Origin: JALZHR01 sp036388475
GTDB lineage: Bacteria > Acidobacteriota > Blastocatellia > Pyrinomonadales > Pyrinomonadaceae
Assembly: GCA_036388475.1 (NCBI GenBank)
Contig: DASVRT010000038.1
Span: forward strand, 15,405-79,404
DNA: 64,000 nucleotides
Reading direction: 5' to 3'
How positions within the stretch are numbered: the stretch's first letter is position 1; each line of letters starts with the position of its first letter. Shown here one piece after another: positions 33,945 to 42,993 of the stretch. Both the position numbers and the translations under genes were made by a program. Below the pieces are notes generated by a model. The model did not search any database, had not been told where the DNA came from, and saw only the letters and a program-made list of their open reading frames with translations.

Positions 33945-36245
33945 TTACTGAGCCGGAATCGGAATGTCGCCGTTCAAGCCGAAAAATCTGGCTTCAAAAG
34001 CGCCGTCGCTGCTGCGCAGTATATACCACGCGCCGTCCGCTTTGCGGAACACAGCAATATCCGTTTTACCGTCGCGGTCATAGTCGCCTGCTACGGGCAC
34101 GTCGGTGCTGATGCCGAACTGAACGGCAACGAACTGGTCGTTCGAGCTATTGATGCGATACCAGCTGCCGACTGACGGGCGATAGACCGTCAGGTCGTCT
34201 CTGCCGTCGCCGTCGAAGTCGCCCGCGATTGGCAAATCTTCGCTGACGCCGAAGTGCAATCCGCGAAACTGACCGTCACGGCTGCCGAGCCAATACCAGT
34301 CGCCGACGTTCGGACGGAAGACCGCGATGTCCGTTTTACCGTCGCCGTCCAAATCAGCCGCCACGGGTTTGTCGCCGTTTTGTCCGAACTGGACGATGAT
34401 GTAACCGGCATCACTCGATTTCTTGACATACCAGTAGCCGTTGCCGGGACGGAAGACCGCTAAATCCTGAAGACCGTCGCCGTCGAAATCGCCGCGCACC
34501 GGAATGTCCGAAGCGAGTCCGAATTGTTCGGTCGTCTGACCACCGTCCGAGCTGCGTTTGATGTCCCAAACACCCGAACCGTTGACGTTGCGGTAAACCG
34601 CCGCGTCGGAGCGTCCGTCGCCGTCGAAATCGCCGGAGACGAGTTTGTCATTGGCACCGCCGAAAGTCTGCGCCGAGAAGCCGTTGCTGTTCTGGATATA
34701 CCAGGCGCCGTCGGTCGGGCGGAAGACAGCCATATCGACAATACCGTCGCCGTCAAAGTCGGCGCTTCTCGAATCGTTGCGAATCGTGCCGCGAATTTCG
34801 CCGCTCGGATTGCCGGTGCTGCCGACGACGACATAAGCGATGCCCATACGAAGCACCTGAACCTGCTGCGGCGTGACGGCAAAGGTCGCCGTAAAGTGTC
34901 TTTCCGTTCCGCCAAGCGTGCCGAAATCGTGAATCACGACCGTGCCGGAGCCGATGTCGGCAAGAATCTTCATCGAAGTCTGCGCGCTGGTCAGATTGTA
35001 TTCGCCGTTGACGTCCGCCTGTGTTTCAGCGGCGTTCAGGAAAATCTTGATTTCGCCGCGGCTGGCAGCAGTCGCGCCGGTCATATGACCTTCAAAGAAT
35101 CTGCCCTGTGCAGGAGACGGCGAAGGTGACGGCGAACTGTTTGGTGACGGGCTGGGGCTGGGCGAACCAGACGGCGAGCCGGTCGGGCTGGGCGAGGGCG
35201 AGCCGGTCGGTGAGCCGGTCGGGCTGGGCGACGGCGTCGCGCTGAAGGCGACGAACGTTCCCGAAAGAATCGTGGCGGCGCCGTTAGTAACGGTAATCGT
35301 CGAACCCGGCGTCACCACCGGAACATTCTGCCCGTTATCGCTGCGAAGTCTGAGTCTGCCTTCGTTGCTGCTGACGAACATCTGTCCCGCCACAGCATTG
35401 TTAACCGCAACGGTCAACATCGTTCCGTTCGGTAGATTGATCTGGCGCACGCGAACTTCCAATTCGACGCGGCTGCTGTGAAATTCATATTGAGCGAAAC
35501 CGTTCGGCAAAACGCCGTTCAGCGTCGGACCGGTCAAACCGGCAAACAAATCTCCATTGCTGCCCGGCGACGGCGAAACGGTCGGCGAAGGATTCGGCGA
35601 GCCGGTCGGGCTGACACTGGGGCTGGGCGACGGCGAGCCGGTCGGTGAGCCGGTCGGGGAAACCGTCGGCGATACTGATGGCGAAGCTGATGGGCTGACC
35701 GTCGGCGACACGGTCGGCGAACCCGTCGGCGAACCGGAGGGGCTGACGCTCGGTGACGGCGAGCCGTTCGGCGAACCGGACGGCGTCGGCGTCGGCGTAA
35801 CGACGCCGAAAACGCCGGAAACGACGGTCGTGTTTCCGTTCAACACCGCAACCTGATTTCCGTTGCCGGCAGGCGGAACGTTTTGACCGTTGTTCGTGTC
35901 GAGGCTGAGAAAAGCGCCGCTGAACTGATTGACCGTCATCTGTCCGACGACCGCGTTGTTCAATACGACGTTTAAAACCGTTCCCTGCGGCAGATTGACC
36001 GAGGACGCCTGCACGTCGAGGCGGCGCCTGCCGCTGTCGTCCGTGCGATGTTCGGCAAAACCGCCGGGAGTGACGCCGTTGATTGCCGGTCCGGTCAGCG
36101 AAGCCTGAATTCTGATGTCGCTCAGGTCATCAGCTTGAACGACCGTTTTATTTAAAGCGAACGGCAGGATCACCCATGCCAGCGCAAACAGCAGCACCCA
36201 TGCATTTTTGAGCCGACTGCGCTTTTTTGTTCCTACTTGTTTCAT
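33945..36245 (-). CDS. Secreted CHRD / FG-GAP (VCBS) repeat protein with Pro-Ser linkers
   Basis: About 766 aa from the ATG at 36245, preceded by AAGGAAGG; the longer frame to 36311 adds a tail before the signal peptide (WVLLFALAWVILPFALN). Two copies of a beta module (LTGPAINGVTPGGFAEH... and LTGPTLNGVLPNGFAQY...) are joined by long Pro-Ser-Gly-Thr linkers. A CHRD domain follows (GRFFEGHMTGATAASRGEIK to NPSGEIRGTI). Seven FG-GAP/VCBS repeats of about 38 aa close it, each with a calcium-loop-type FDGDG and AVFRP...WY. It is probably an extracellular adhesin-like or carbohydrate-interacting protein. A broken relative is at 42529-42993. Confidence 0.85.
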   Translation of the reverse strand: MKQVGTKKRSRLKNAWVLLFALAWVILPFALNKTVVQADDLSDIRIQASLTGPAINGVTPGGFAEHRTDDSGRRRLDVQASSVNLPQGTVLNVVLNNAVVGQMTVNQFSGAFLSLDTNNGQNVPPAGNGNQVAVLNGNTTVVSGVFGVVTPTPTPSGSPNGSPSPSVSPSGSPTGSPTVSPTVSPSASPSVSPTVSPTGSPTGSPSPSPSVSPTGSPNPSPTVSPSPGSNGDLFAGLTGPTLNGVLPNGFAQYEFHSSRVELEVRVRQINLPNGTMLTVAVNNAVAGQMFVSSNEGRLRLRSDNGQNVPVVTPGSTITVTNGAATILSGTFVAFSATPSPSPTGSPTGSPSPSPTGSPSGSPSPSPSPNSSPSPSPSPAQGRFFEGHMTGATAASRGEIKIFLNAAETQADVNGEYNLTSAQTSMKILADIGSGTVVIHDFGTLGGTERHFTATFAVTPQQVQVLRMGIAYVVVGSTGNPSGEIRGTIRNDSRSADFDGDGIVDMAVFRPTDGAWYIQNSNGFSAQTFGGANDKLVSGDFDGDGRSDAAVYRNVNGSGVWDIKRSSDGGQTTEQFGLASDIPVRGDFDGDGLQDLAVFRPGNGYWYVKKSSDAGYIIVQFGQNGDKPVAADLDGDGKTDIAVFRPNVGDWYWLGSRDGQFRGLHFGVSEDLPIAGDFDGDGRDDLTVYRPSVGSWYRINSSNDQFVAVQFGISTDVPVAGDYDRDGKTDIAVFRKADGAWYILRSSDGAFEARFFGLNGDIPIPAQ

Positions 36246-36400
36246 ATTTTTGATACCTTCCTTAACTACCTGTTTAATTCGTTTGTCTATCGTTTCTCGA
36301 ATGCCTTTCAAGCTGATTTGCGGCTTTGAAATATGGCTTTCTGCTATACAGTGCTAAAAATAATTTGAAAAAGACAAAATTGATGAGATATTTTTCAAGT

Positions 36401-36430
36401 AAAAAGCCAACCGCTTTCGATTGGCTTTTT
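36401..36430 (-). terminator. Terminator after the S8 protease gene
   Basis: AAAAAGCCAA (36401-36410) pairs perfectly with TTGGCTTTTT (36421-36430) around a 10-bp loop. It lies 27 bp past the stop of the protease on the minus strand. Confidence 0.8.
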
Positions 36431-36456
36431 ACTTATTTTTGAAAAGCGCCGGGAAT

Positions 36457-37881
36457 TTATTCGGTGCAAATTTCCCGGTCATTCGGATAACACTCTTCGT
36501 TGCCCGTTAGCGCGCAATAGGCGTCAACTCTGGCTGTTTCCATTGTGATGTTTCTCGATTGCAGCCTACAATCCCATTCATATCCGGTTTCTTCGATTCG
36601 GTCTACTATTTGTGTCAGGGTCAGATTCGGCTGGGCGGATTTCAATAAACCGGCTATTCCCGCAACAATCGGCGTGGACATCGAGGTTCCCGACCACATA
36701 GCGTAACGCCCGCCCGGAACGGCGCTGATAATCTCTTCGCCGGGCGCGACGGTTCGCACCCAACGGTCTTGCTGTCTGCTAATAACATTAGCCATCGTCG
36801 AAAATGACGCCAGCTTGTCATAGCGCGTGCTTGCGCCGACGCTCAAAAGATTATCGTCGATACCGTTTGGGTCATCAGTGCCCGCGACAAAGCCGCGCTC
36901 GGCTGCCGGAAAGATTCTATCCGCGCCGTTATTAATCTGTCCGCCGTTGCCCGCTCCGGCGACGACTAAAAGTCTTCTATTATTAAGCTCCGGGAAAACC
37001 TGTTCTCCCGGGATGACAACATCATCACAGCCATTTAATAAATCGCGGATAAACCTGTTGCTCTGCGAAGCGAAATCTTTCGGATAGCCGAAGCTCACAT
37101 TAATCACGGTCGCGCCGTTATTCGCCGCGAAAATCAGCGCGTCCTTAAAACGCCAGAGACTTCCTTCACCGCTGGCGTCGAGAATGCGAATCGGCATAAT
37201 TTTGGCATTCGGCGCGGTCAGCGCAATAATGCCTGCAACGTGTGTTCCGTGCCCGTAAACCGAATCCTGGCGGAAATTGCCGACTTCGCTCGGGTCGTTA
37301 TCATTATCGACAAAATCGTATCCGGGAACGAGCCTGCCGGCAAAAGCCGGATGATTTAAGTCTATGCCGGTGTCTAAGACCGCAATCGTTATGCCTTGTC
37401 CGGTTGAAATCGTATGAGCCTCTCTAAGTTTTATGACATCGGGAAAATACTGGCTGTTGTATCCCTTGCTGCTTCCGCCGATTGCCCACGAGCGCCCGAT
37501 TGCCCACGAGCGCCCGAGCGTCCAGGGCAGTCCGCCACGTTCGACGAGGTTTAATTTTCTGTGCACTTCCGCCTGATGAACGCGCGCGTCGGCTTGCATC
37601 GCGGCAACAATTTCCAGCGTCGGCTGATTGGTGAGAGTACGGTCGATTTTCATCCGGTAAGTAGGTGGAGTTCCGACGCTTCCGAGGGGTGTAGAAATGA
37701 GTTTATACTGCACGGCTACTGCCGCTAAATCGTTTTGGTTATTGGGCTTCAGGTCAAGAAGAATTTCGTCCGGCTCGCAGTTGCAGTTCTCGTTCTGCCC
37801 GAAGCTGCTGCCCGAAATGATAAAAATCGAAAGCAAAACAAAATATGCTTTCAGCCAGTTATTTTCGATAAACGTATTCAT
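36457..37881 (-). CDS. S8 (subtilisin) family serine protease
   Basis: 474 aa from the ATG at 37881, preceded by GAGGGCAGC. The longer frame to 37935 puts extra residues before a good signal peptide (LKAYFVLLSIFIISGSSFG). The catalytic triad is Asp170 (AVLDTGIDLNH), His211 (YGHGTHVAGI) and Ser400 (SGTSMSTP). The N-terminal part (residues 30-120) looks like a propeptide region. A duplicated GRSWAI segment follows at about 123-136, coded by an exact 18-bp repeat (37479-37514). The C-terminus has Cys residues likely to form disulfides. It is secreted and lies downstream of the CHAT-TPR gene on the same strand. Confidence 0.88.
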   Translation of the reverse strand: MNTFIENNWLKAYFVLLSIFIISGSSFGQNENCNCEPDEILLDLKPNNQNDLAAVAVQYKLISTPLGSVGTPPTYRMKIDRTLTNQPTLEIVAAMQADARVHQAEVHRKLNLVERGGLPWTLGRSWAIGRSWAIGGSSKGYNSQYFPDVIKLREAHTISTGQGITIAVLDTGIDLNHPAFAGRLVPGYDFVDNDNDPSEVGNFRQDSVYGHGTHVAGIIALTAPNAKIMPIRILDASGEGSLWRFKDALIFAANNGATVINVSFGYPKDFASQSNRFIRDLLNGCDDVVIPGEQVFPELNNRRLLVVAGAGNGGQINNGADRIFPAAERGFVAGTDDPNGIDDNLLSVGASTRYDKLASFSTMANVISRQQDRWVRTVAPGEEIISAVPGGRYAMWSGTSMSTPIVAGIAGLLKSAQPNLTLTQIVDRIEETGYEWDCRLQSRNITMETARVDAYCALTGNEECYPNDREICTE

Positions 37882-38005
37882 TGCTGCCCTCACAAAATCA
37901 AATCCCTTGGACGTATAACCATTTACACAGTGCATCTGATTTTATCAAAAAGACATTTCGATAAAAAAATTTTCGTTAAATAATTTTTCGCTTAATTGTG
38001 GGTAT

Positions 38006-40810
38006 TTATTTGCCTATCAGCGCAAACGGCGACCAGAAATAAGGATGAGCGTTTCGCCTGATAAAGCTGCGTTGTGCGATTTGTAATGCTTTAGATGTTT
38101 CTTTTCCTGCTTCGAGTTGCGTGTAAAATTCCCGCATCAGCTCGGTCGTCGCTTCGTCGTTGACCGTCCAGAGGCTCAAAACCAGAGACCGCGCGCCCGC
38201 CGTCAGAAATCCGCGCGCCAGCCCGAGAATTTCGTCGCCCGCAAAAATTTCGTTCAAGCCGGTTTCGCACGCGCTCAGCGTCACCAGTTCGGCGTTTAAT
38301 CTCTGCGCGCAGATATCGCGCACGGTTACCCAGCCGTCGGCGAGATGCAGGCTCGAAAACAGAGGATTTTCCGGGCGAAACTGCCCGTGGCAGGCGAGAT
38401 GCAGAGCGTCAAACTGCGGCGCGTTTTTGGTGTAAGCCTCGAAAGTCGCCGCTTTGCCGGAGAAAGTTTTCGCTTTTGGGAAAATTTTTTCGAGCGTTTC
38501 GATTTCGCGGTTGACGAGCGGAATTTTCTCGTCGGCAAAGCCGATCAGCAAAGCGTTTTTGATTTTTCGCGTCGGCTTTTCTTCTAAAAACTGCCAGACC
38601 GTCGCGCTCGGCGCATAAGTGACTTTTCGCTTTTCAAGCAAATATTTTTCGTTGCGCGCGCGCAAGGCGTGAAACGGAACGTAATGCAGCACGCCGACCG
38701 GAACAATCGTCAAATCGCGGTTTTCCAGCAGATTTTCGAGCGGTTTGACCAAATAAGCGTAAAGCTTCGCCAGATAAAAATCGGCGCGTTTTTTCAGCTC
38801 GTCAATAAATTTTCCGAGGCTTTTCGCGCCGTAACGCAGCGCGCCGAATTGAAACTGCAAGCCTTCGAGAAACGCGAAAATTTGCGTTTCTTTCGCTAAA
38901 TCTTTAACGAAATGAATTTTTTTGTTCGTGATGACAAACGCCGACAGACAATTATCGAAACTGACAAATTCGATTAAGGCTTTTTCGCCGCCGATTTGTT
39001 TTTGCAGCTTGGCAAAATCGAAAGATTCGCCTTTGGCGGCGGAGTTTTCGCCCGTGCTTTCGATTTGCCGCAAAACGTCGGCGATTTGTTTTTCGCGCTT
39101 TTGCGCTTCGGCTTGCAAATTGGCGATTTCCGCCTTTTCGGCGCGGCTCAGACGACTGTAAAACCAGTTTAATTCTTCGCGCAGGGCTTCCAGTCTTTTG
39201 GTCAGCTTCGTCGAAGCCGTGTTTTTCGAAAGCTTTAGGTTTCCGTCGGCGATTGATTCCGCCAGCGAGCGCGAGCGCGCTTTTTCAATCATCAGAAACG
39301 CCGCTTTGATTTTATTTTCCGCCAGATAAATGCGCGCCAGATTTTCAAACGGCGCGAGCTTGTTTGCCAGAAACGCCATCCGAAATTCTTCCGCCGGAAG
39401 CGGCGAGCGCAGCGTTTCAATCAATTTAATCGCTTTTTTAAAAAACTTTTCGGCTTGTCTTACATCGCCTTTTTGCCGGAATAATTTTCCGAGCGAGTTG
39501 AGCGCGAGATGGACAATCTGCGGCTGTTCTCTTTTCGCCGCGCCGGTAAACACTTCGTTCAAAAGAGTTTCCGCTTTTTCGAAAGCCTCCAGATTTCTTA
39601 AGGCTTCGGCTCGAATCCATCCGTTCATTAATTGATGGCGCAGATTCTCGCTGCCGGCGAGCAAATTTGCCGCTTCGCCCGCCAAATCGAGCGCTTTTTT
39701 AAACTTTCCCTGTTCGATTTCCAGATTGGCTTCGGTTAGTTTGACGACCGCCGCGCCGACCTTGTTTTTTTCCCGGCTGTAAAGCTGCGCGGATTTTTTT
39801 AATTGCCGGCGCGCCTGTTTAGTCTCGTTCAAACCGGCTGCCGCGCGTCCGAAATTTGCCCGCGCCCGCGCTTCTTCGCCCTGGAGTTTCAATTTGCGGA
39901 GTTCTTCGGTGACTTTTTCGTAAATCGAAAAGGCTTCTTTTGCCAGATTCAATTCGAGATAGATGTCCGCGATTTCCAGTTCGGCGATTGCGGTTTGATG
40001 CGGCATTTCCAGCGTTTCGTAAGTTTGCCGCGATAGCTCCAGCGACTTTAAGGCTTCGCTGAACCGACCGCGAAAAAGCGCGAGATTGCCCTGGCTTGCT
40101 TTGATTTCCGCTTCGGTCACGAGCATTTTCGATTCCCGCGCATTTTGCAAAGCGGAAGCGTAGAATTTTTCCGCTTTTTGAAAATCGTTGAGCTCGGTAT
40201 AGGTGTTGGCAAGCCCGTTTTCAGCCATCGTCAGCCACGTTTTTTCGCCCGTTTTCAAAAAACGACGGCGTGCCGAAAGACAATATTTTTCCGCCTGCGT
40301 GTGCATTTCGCGGCGCGAAACGATATTGCTCAGATTCATTTCAATCTTGCCCGCCGCCAGCTCGTCGCCGTATTTTTCAAAAATTTTCAGCGTTTTTTTG
40401 CTCGTTTCAATCGCTTCGTCATAGCGACCGAGCATCGCCAGCGCGATGAGCTTGGCGACCTGCGTCTGCGCCGCGTCGTGTTCCTTGCCGGTTTGAAAGA
40501 AAATCGCCGCCGCGCGGTCGAGATTTCTGACGGCGGATTCGAGCCTGCCGCCGGTTAATTCGGCAATGCCCGAAACCCAGTACGAAAGCGCCGAAATTTC
40601 TTCGTGCGGATTGATTTTGACGAGAGTTTTTAAGGCTTTCGCCGCCTTCTGCGCTTTAATCGGCTCGGTCGTCCACGCCGCGTAACAAATTTTCTTTAAA
40701 GCAACCGCAAGTTTGACGTCCGCGTGTTTATTATTTTCACTCAACAGGCGCTTTCGCCCGGTCTCGCTTTCGGCGGAAATTAATTTTTCGGCTAAATCGG
40801 CGCGGAGCAT
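38006..40810 (-). CDS. TPR-CHAT protein (caspase-like peptidase fold)
   Basis: 934 aa without signal peptide or membrane segment. Residues about 50-520 are TPR-like helices (EKYGDELAAGKIEMNLSNIV; LNDFQKAEKFYASALQNARE). A coiled linker near 530-600 leads to the C-terminal CHAT domain (about 640-934), a caspase-like fold. The His-Cys dyad is present: His808 in LHLACHGQFRP and Cys848 in LVTLSACETGLNE. GARSLVLSLWTVNDEAT is the conserved end. CHAT proteins are often proteolytic effectors triggered by a partner. Upstream on the same strand are a small beta-rich protein and an ECF sigma factor, and downstream is a secreted subtilase. Confidence 0.85.
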   Translation of the reverse strand: MLRADLAEKLISAESETGRKRLLSENNKHADVKLAVALKKICYAAWTTEPIKAQKAAKALKTLVKINPHEEISALSYWVSGIAELTGGRLESAVRNLDRAAAIFFQTGKEHDAAQTQVAKLIALAMLGRYDEAIETSKKTLKIFEKYGDELAAGKIEMNLSNIVSRREMHTQAEKYCLSARRRFLKTGEKTWLTMAENGLANTYTELNDFQKAEKFYASALQNARESKMLVTEAEIKASQGNLALFRGRFSEALKSLELSRQTYETLEMPHQTAIAELEIADIYLELNLAKEAFSIYEKVTEELRKLKLQGEEARARANFGRAAAGLNETKQARRQLKKSAQLYSREKNKVGAAVVKLTEANLEIEQGKFKKALDLAGEAANLLAGSENLRHQLMNGWIRAEALRNLEAFEKAETLLNEVFTGAAKREQPQIVHLALNSLGKLFRQKGDVRQAEKFFKKAIKLIETLRSPLPAEEFRMAFLANKLAPFENLARIYLAENKIKAAFLMIEKARSRSLAESIADGNLKLSKNTASTKLTKRLEALREELNWFYSRLSRAEKAEIANLQAEAQKREKQIADVLRQIESTGENSAAKGESFDFAKLQKQIGGEKALIEFVSFDNCLSAFVITNKKIHFVKDLAKETQIFAFLEGLQFQFGALRYGAKSLGKFIDELKKRADFYLAKLYAYLVKPLENLLENRDLTIVPVGVLHYVPFHALRARNEKYLLEKRKVTYAPSATVWQFLEEKPTRKIKNALLIGFADEKIPLVNREIETLEKIFPKAKTFSGKAATFEAYTKNAPQFDALHLACHGQFRPENPLFSSLHLADGWVTVRDICAQRLNAELVTLSACETGLNEIFAGDEILGLARGFLTAGARSLVLSLWTVNDEATTELMREFYTQLEAGKETSKALQIAQRSFIRRNAHPYFWSPFALIGK

Positions 40811-41054
40811 ATAGTAAAGATATTAACAATAAGAAAAATTCACCACAAAGAGGCAAATAACGTTAAGAGAAAATGAAACCACGGATTTACGCAGATAAAG
40901 CAGGCTTTGCGGCTGGATGAGAAAAAGATTTTATGCTGTTCATCAAAGCGCTGAGCCTGCTCTACCGAGCAGTAAAGCCTGCTTTGAATTTCCCTTTGTG
41001 TTCTTTGTGTCCCGGCGGTGAAAATTCCCCGTGCCGAACGCGCGCGCCGTTTAA
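40811..41054. other. Intergenic region with CTTTGTG-type words
   Basis: The gap between the CHAT and the small-protein gene is 336 bp. CACCACAAAGAGGCAAA near 40842 is matched in the other orientation by CCCTTTGTGTTCTTTGTG near 40983-41002. Between them are GATTTACGCAGATAAAGCAGG and a copy of the GCAGGCTTT/AAAGCCTGC palindrome. No open frame is credible. The words recall those in the aroA-aroK gap. Confidence 0.5.
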
Positions 41055-41056
41055 AT

Positions 41057-41090
41057 AAAAAAATGGCGAAAAGTCGTGCAACTTTTCGCC
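41057..41090 (-). terminator. Terminator after the small beta-rich protein gene
   Basis: Read on the minus strand, GGCGAAAAGT (41090-41081) pairs with ACTTTTCGCC (41074-41065), followed by ATTTTTTTATTT. It would end transcription coming from the ECF side before the CHAT gene. Confidence 0.8.
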
Positions 41091-41146
41091 TTCCAGTTTT
41101 CCCTATTCTTCCCTTGAAGTTCGTCTTAACTCAATTGAAGCTCGTC

Positions 41147-41629
41147 TTAATTTAATTCCAGACCGGCAATTTCGATTTCTCTGTCCGCCGCCTGCAAAAC
41201 CAAATCGTATTTTCCGCCCGGAATATCCGTGAATTTGAATTCGCTCAGCTCGCCGGCTTTCGCCTGAAAATCGCCGAGCTTTACAGTGCAGTTTGAAAAA
41301 CCTTCGCCTAAAATCTGTCCCTGCACCTGAAAGCCGTTTTCGTCTTCCGAGATTCTCAGGTCGATGGCGTTGTCGCCCGCCTGAAAAAGCATCTGCCGCG
41401 TTTGCGAGAGCGTCGCGGAGCGTTCGCCGAACGCTGCCTGCGAGCCTGATAAATCCATCTGCAAAACCGCGAGAATTTTCTGCACCAGCGATGTTTTCGG
41501 CTCGGCGGCGCGTGTGCGGAAGATATTTTTCGCCCATTTGACCGAATCGGCGGGTGCGTCAGCCGATTCGTCCGTCTGTATCAGGTGAATAATCTTGTTG
41601 ATTAACTCGTCGTTTGAATTGTTGCTCAT
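41147..41629 (-). CDS. Small beta-rich protein between ECF sigma factor and CHAT gene
   Basis: 160 aa from the ATG at 41629 (nine extra codons are open upstream). No membrane segment. The N-terminal 50 residues are helical (SNDELINKIIHLIQTDESAD), then LSQTRQMLFQAGDNAIDLRI leads into a C-terminal beta-sandwich with FQVQGQILGEGFSNCTVKL and DIPGGKYDLVLQAADREIE, similar to the carboxypeptidase-regulatory-like fold. I recall similar genes beside ECF and CHAT genes in Acidobacteria and Gemmatimonadota (general knowledge, not checked). It may be a soluble regulator or substrate of the neighbours (inference). Confidence 0.6.
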   Translation of the reverse strand: MSNNSNDELINKIIHLIQTDESADAPADSVKWAKNIFRTRAAEPKTSLVQKILAVLQMDLSGSQAAFGERSATLSQTRQMLFQAGDNAIDLRISEDENGFQVQGQILGEGFSNCTVKLGDFQAKAGELSEFKFTDIPGGKYDLVLQAADREIEIAGLELN

Positions 41630-41808
41630 TGCTAAAATCATTTTTCTCAACCTCACAATCTAACAGTGCGAGCCTGAGCAGGAAAAAGACACCGGCTTGA
41701 AAAAAGTTTTCAGATAGTTTTCAGAAGAATTGCAGGAAGTTGCGGAAAGCGCCGGAAAGCTGCACGAAGTTAAATTACTTTGTAAACACTCGACGCTGTG
41801 AAACTCTT

Positions 41809-41866
41809 GGCAACAATTTACAACTATCCGCAACTATCCGCAACTTTCTGTAACTCTCGGCAACTA
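41809..41866. repeat. Degenerate 10-bp repeat at the end of the ECF gene
   Basis: Five units resembling CAACTATCCG in a row: CAACTATCCG twice, then CAACTTTCTG, TAACTCTCGG and CAACTATTTC. The last one reaches into the final codons of the ECF gene, so the array supplies its TAG stop. Confidence 0.7.
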
Positions 41867-42472
41867 TTTCGTAAGAATCTTCGCCAGTTTCTGCAAACAT
41901 CTGGAACGCATCGGGCTGATGCTGGTTTCGCCGACGCCGATGGCTTCGGCAACTTCGGCATAGCTTGCCGCCGTGTCGCGCAGGTAAATCATCGAAAGAA
42001 TTTTCCGGCAGCGTTCCTCCATCTGTTTGAGCGCCGTGCGAATCTGGTGCTGTTCTTCCATCTGAATCAAAACCGCGTCGGCAAGCGGCGACGAATCGGG
42101 CAGGCTCGCCATTTCCTCAGCCATTTCCTCTTCGGTGTCGGGCGAATAAAAACCTTTTTCGCCGCGCACGACGCGCCAGGTTTTAAATTTTGCGGTCGTC
42201 ACCAGCCACGAGCGGAGTTTGTCCGGCTGCTCGATTTCGTCGAGCTTTTCAAACAGTGTCAAAAAAACTTCCTGAAAGACATCCGCCGTTTGTTCTTCCG
42301 ATAATCCGGCGCGGCGCGGAATGGTTGAAATCAGGCGCTGGTAGCGGTCAACCAAATCGTTCCAGGCAGTTTCGTCGCCGCGCCGGCACGCCTGCAAAAG
42401 CTCGGCGTCCGATTTTGCCAGAGATTTCGCCGAAAATTCCGATTCCGTTTTTTTCAAAACCGTTTCACTCAC
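41864..42472 (-). CDS. ECF-type sigma-70 family RNA polymerase sigma factor
   Basis: About 202 aa if the GTG at 42472 is used. An ATG at 42520 and a GTG at 42532 are also in frame, but they add a hydrophobic, AT-rich lead with no domain match. Region 2 is LLQACRRGDETAWNDLVDRY, then EEQTADVFQEVFLTLFEKLD and LRSWLVTTAKFKTWRVVRGE. Region 4 is LKQMEERCRKILSMIYLRDT, then YAEVAEAIGVGETSISPMRSR. It directs RNA polymerase to alternative promoters. No membrane anti-sigma factor is adjacent. The small soluble protein 235 bp downstream is the obvious candidate partner. Confidence 0.85.
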   Translation of the reverse strand: MSETVLKKTESEFSAKSLAKSDAELLQACRRGDETAWNDLVDRYQRLISTIPRRAGLSEEQTADVFQEVFLTLFEKLDEIEQPDKLRSWLVTTAKFKTWRVVRGEKGFYSPDTEEEMAEEMASLPDSSPLADAVLIQMEEQHQIRTALKQMEERCRKILSMIYLRDTAASYAEVAEAIGVGETSISPMRSRCLQKLAKILTK

Positions 42473-42528
42473 TAAGTTCTGATTTTGAAATAGGATAAAA
42501 AAATAAGCAACAGGCGACATCGATTTTG

Positions 42529-42993
42529 TCACCCGTTGCTTATTTTCAGAGCAAGCTTACCGACTATCAGTGAGCCGTCGCCGTCATAATCGCCGGAAAC
42601 AGGTTTATCGCCTGCGCCGCCGAGAACGAGAGTATCAAAGCCATTTCCGTTTTTGATATACCAGAAACCGGCTGACGGGCGATAGACGGCAATGTCCTCG
42701 ACTTCGCCGCCGTTGAAATTGCCGTGATGCGAGAAGCTGCGGATTTGCCCGCGAATCTCGCCGCCCGCGTTGTTCGCCGTGCCGATGACGACATACCACA
42801 GATTATTGCGAAGCTGCTCGACCTGCGCCGCCGTTACGGTAAACGTTCTGACCGGAATATTGCCGGAAGTTCCGCCGACTGTTCCGAGATCGAAAATGAC
42901 CGCGCCGTTTTCGCCGCTCGCCGCCGGACCGTTAATCGTGGCGGTCGCGTGGGACGGGCAAGACGCTCGAAAGCTTACAGTTCCAGCCGGCAA
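42529..42993 (-). pseudogene. Fragment of a CHRD / FG-GAP protein
   Basis: 154 aa starting with TTG in AT-rich sequence, with no signal peptide. It holds the second half of a CHRD domain (VEQLRNNLWYVVIGTANNAG, then GEIRGQIRSFSHHGNF) and one FG-GAP repeat (VEDIAVYRPSAGFWYIKNGN). It breaks off in the next FDGDG-like loop (SGDYDGDG) and runs into unrelated residues. Compared with 33945-36245, both ends are missing, so it is a remnant of a paralogue. It overlaps the longest possible ECF frame by a few bases. Confidence 0.7.

Noticed and set aside
35557..35856. 99-aa plus-strand Gly-Glu-Pro-rich frame
   Set aside because: It is the complement of the Pro-Ser linker repeats of the CHRD/FG-GAP gene.
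41147..41629. Classical membrane anti-sigma factor for the ECF gene
   Set aside because: The protein has no membrane segment and no zinc-binding anti-sigma motif; a soluble partner role remains only a guess.
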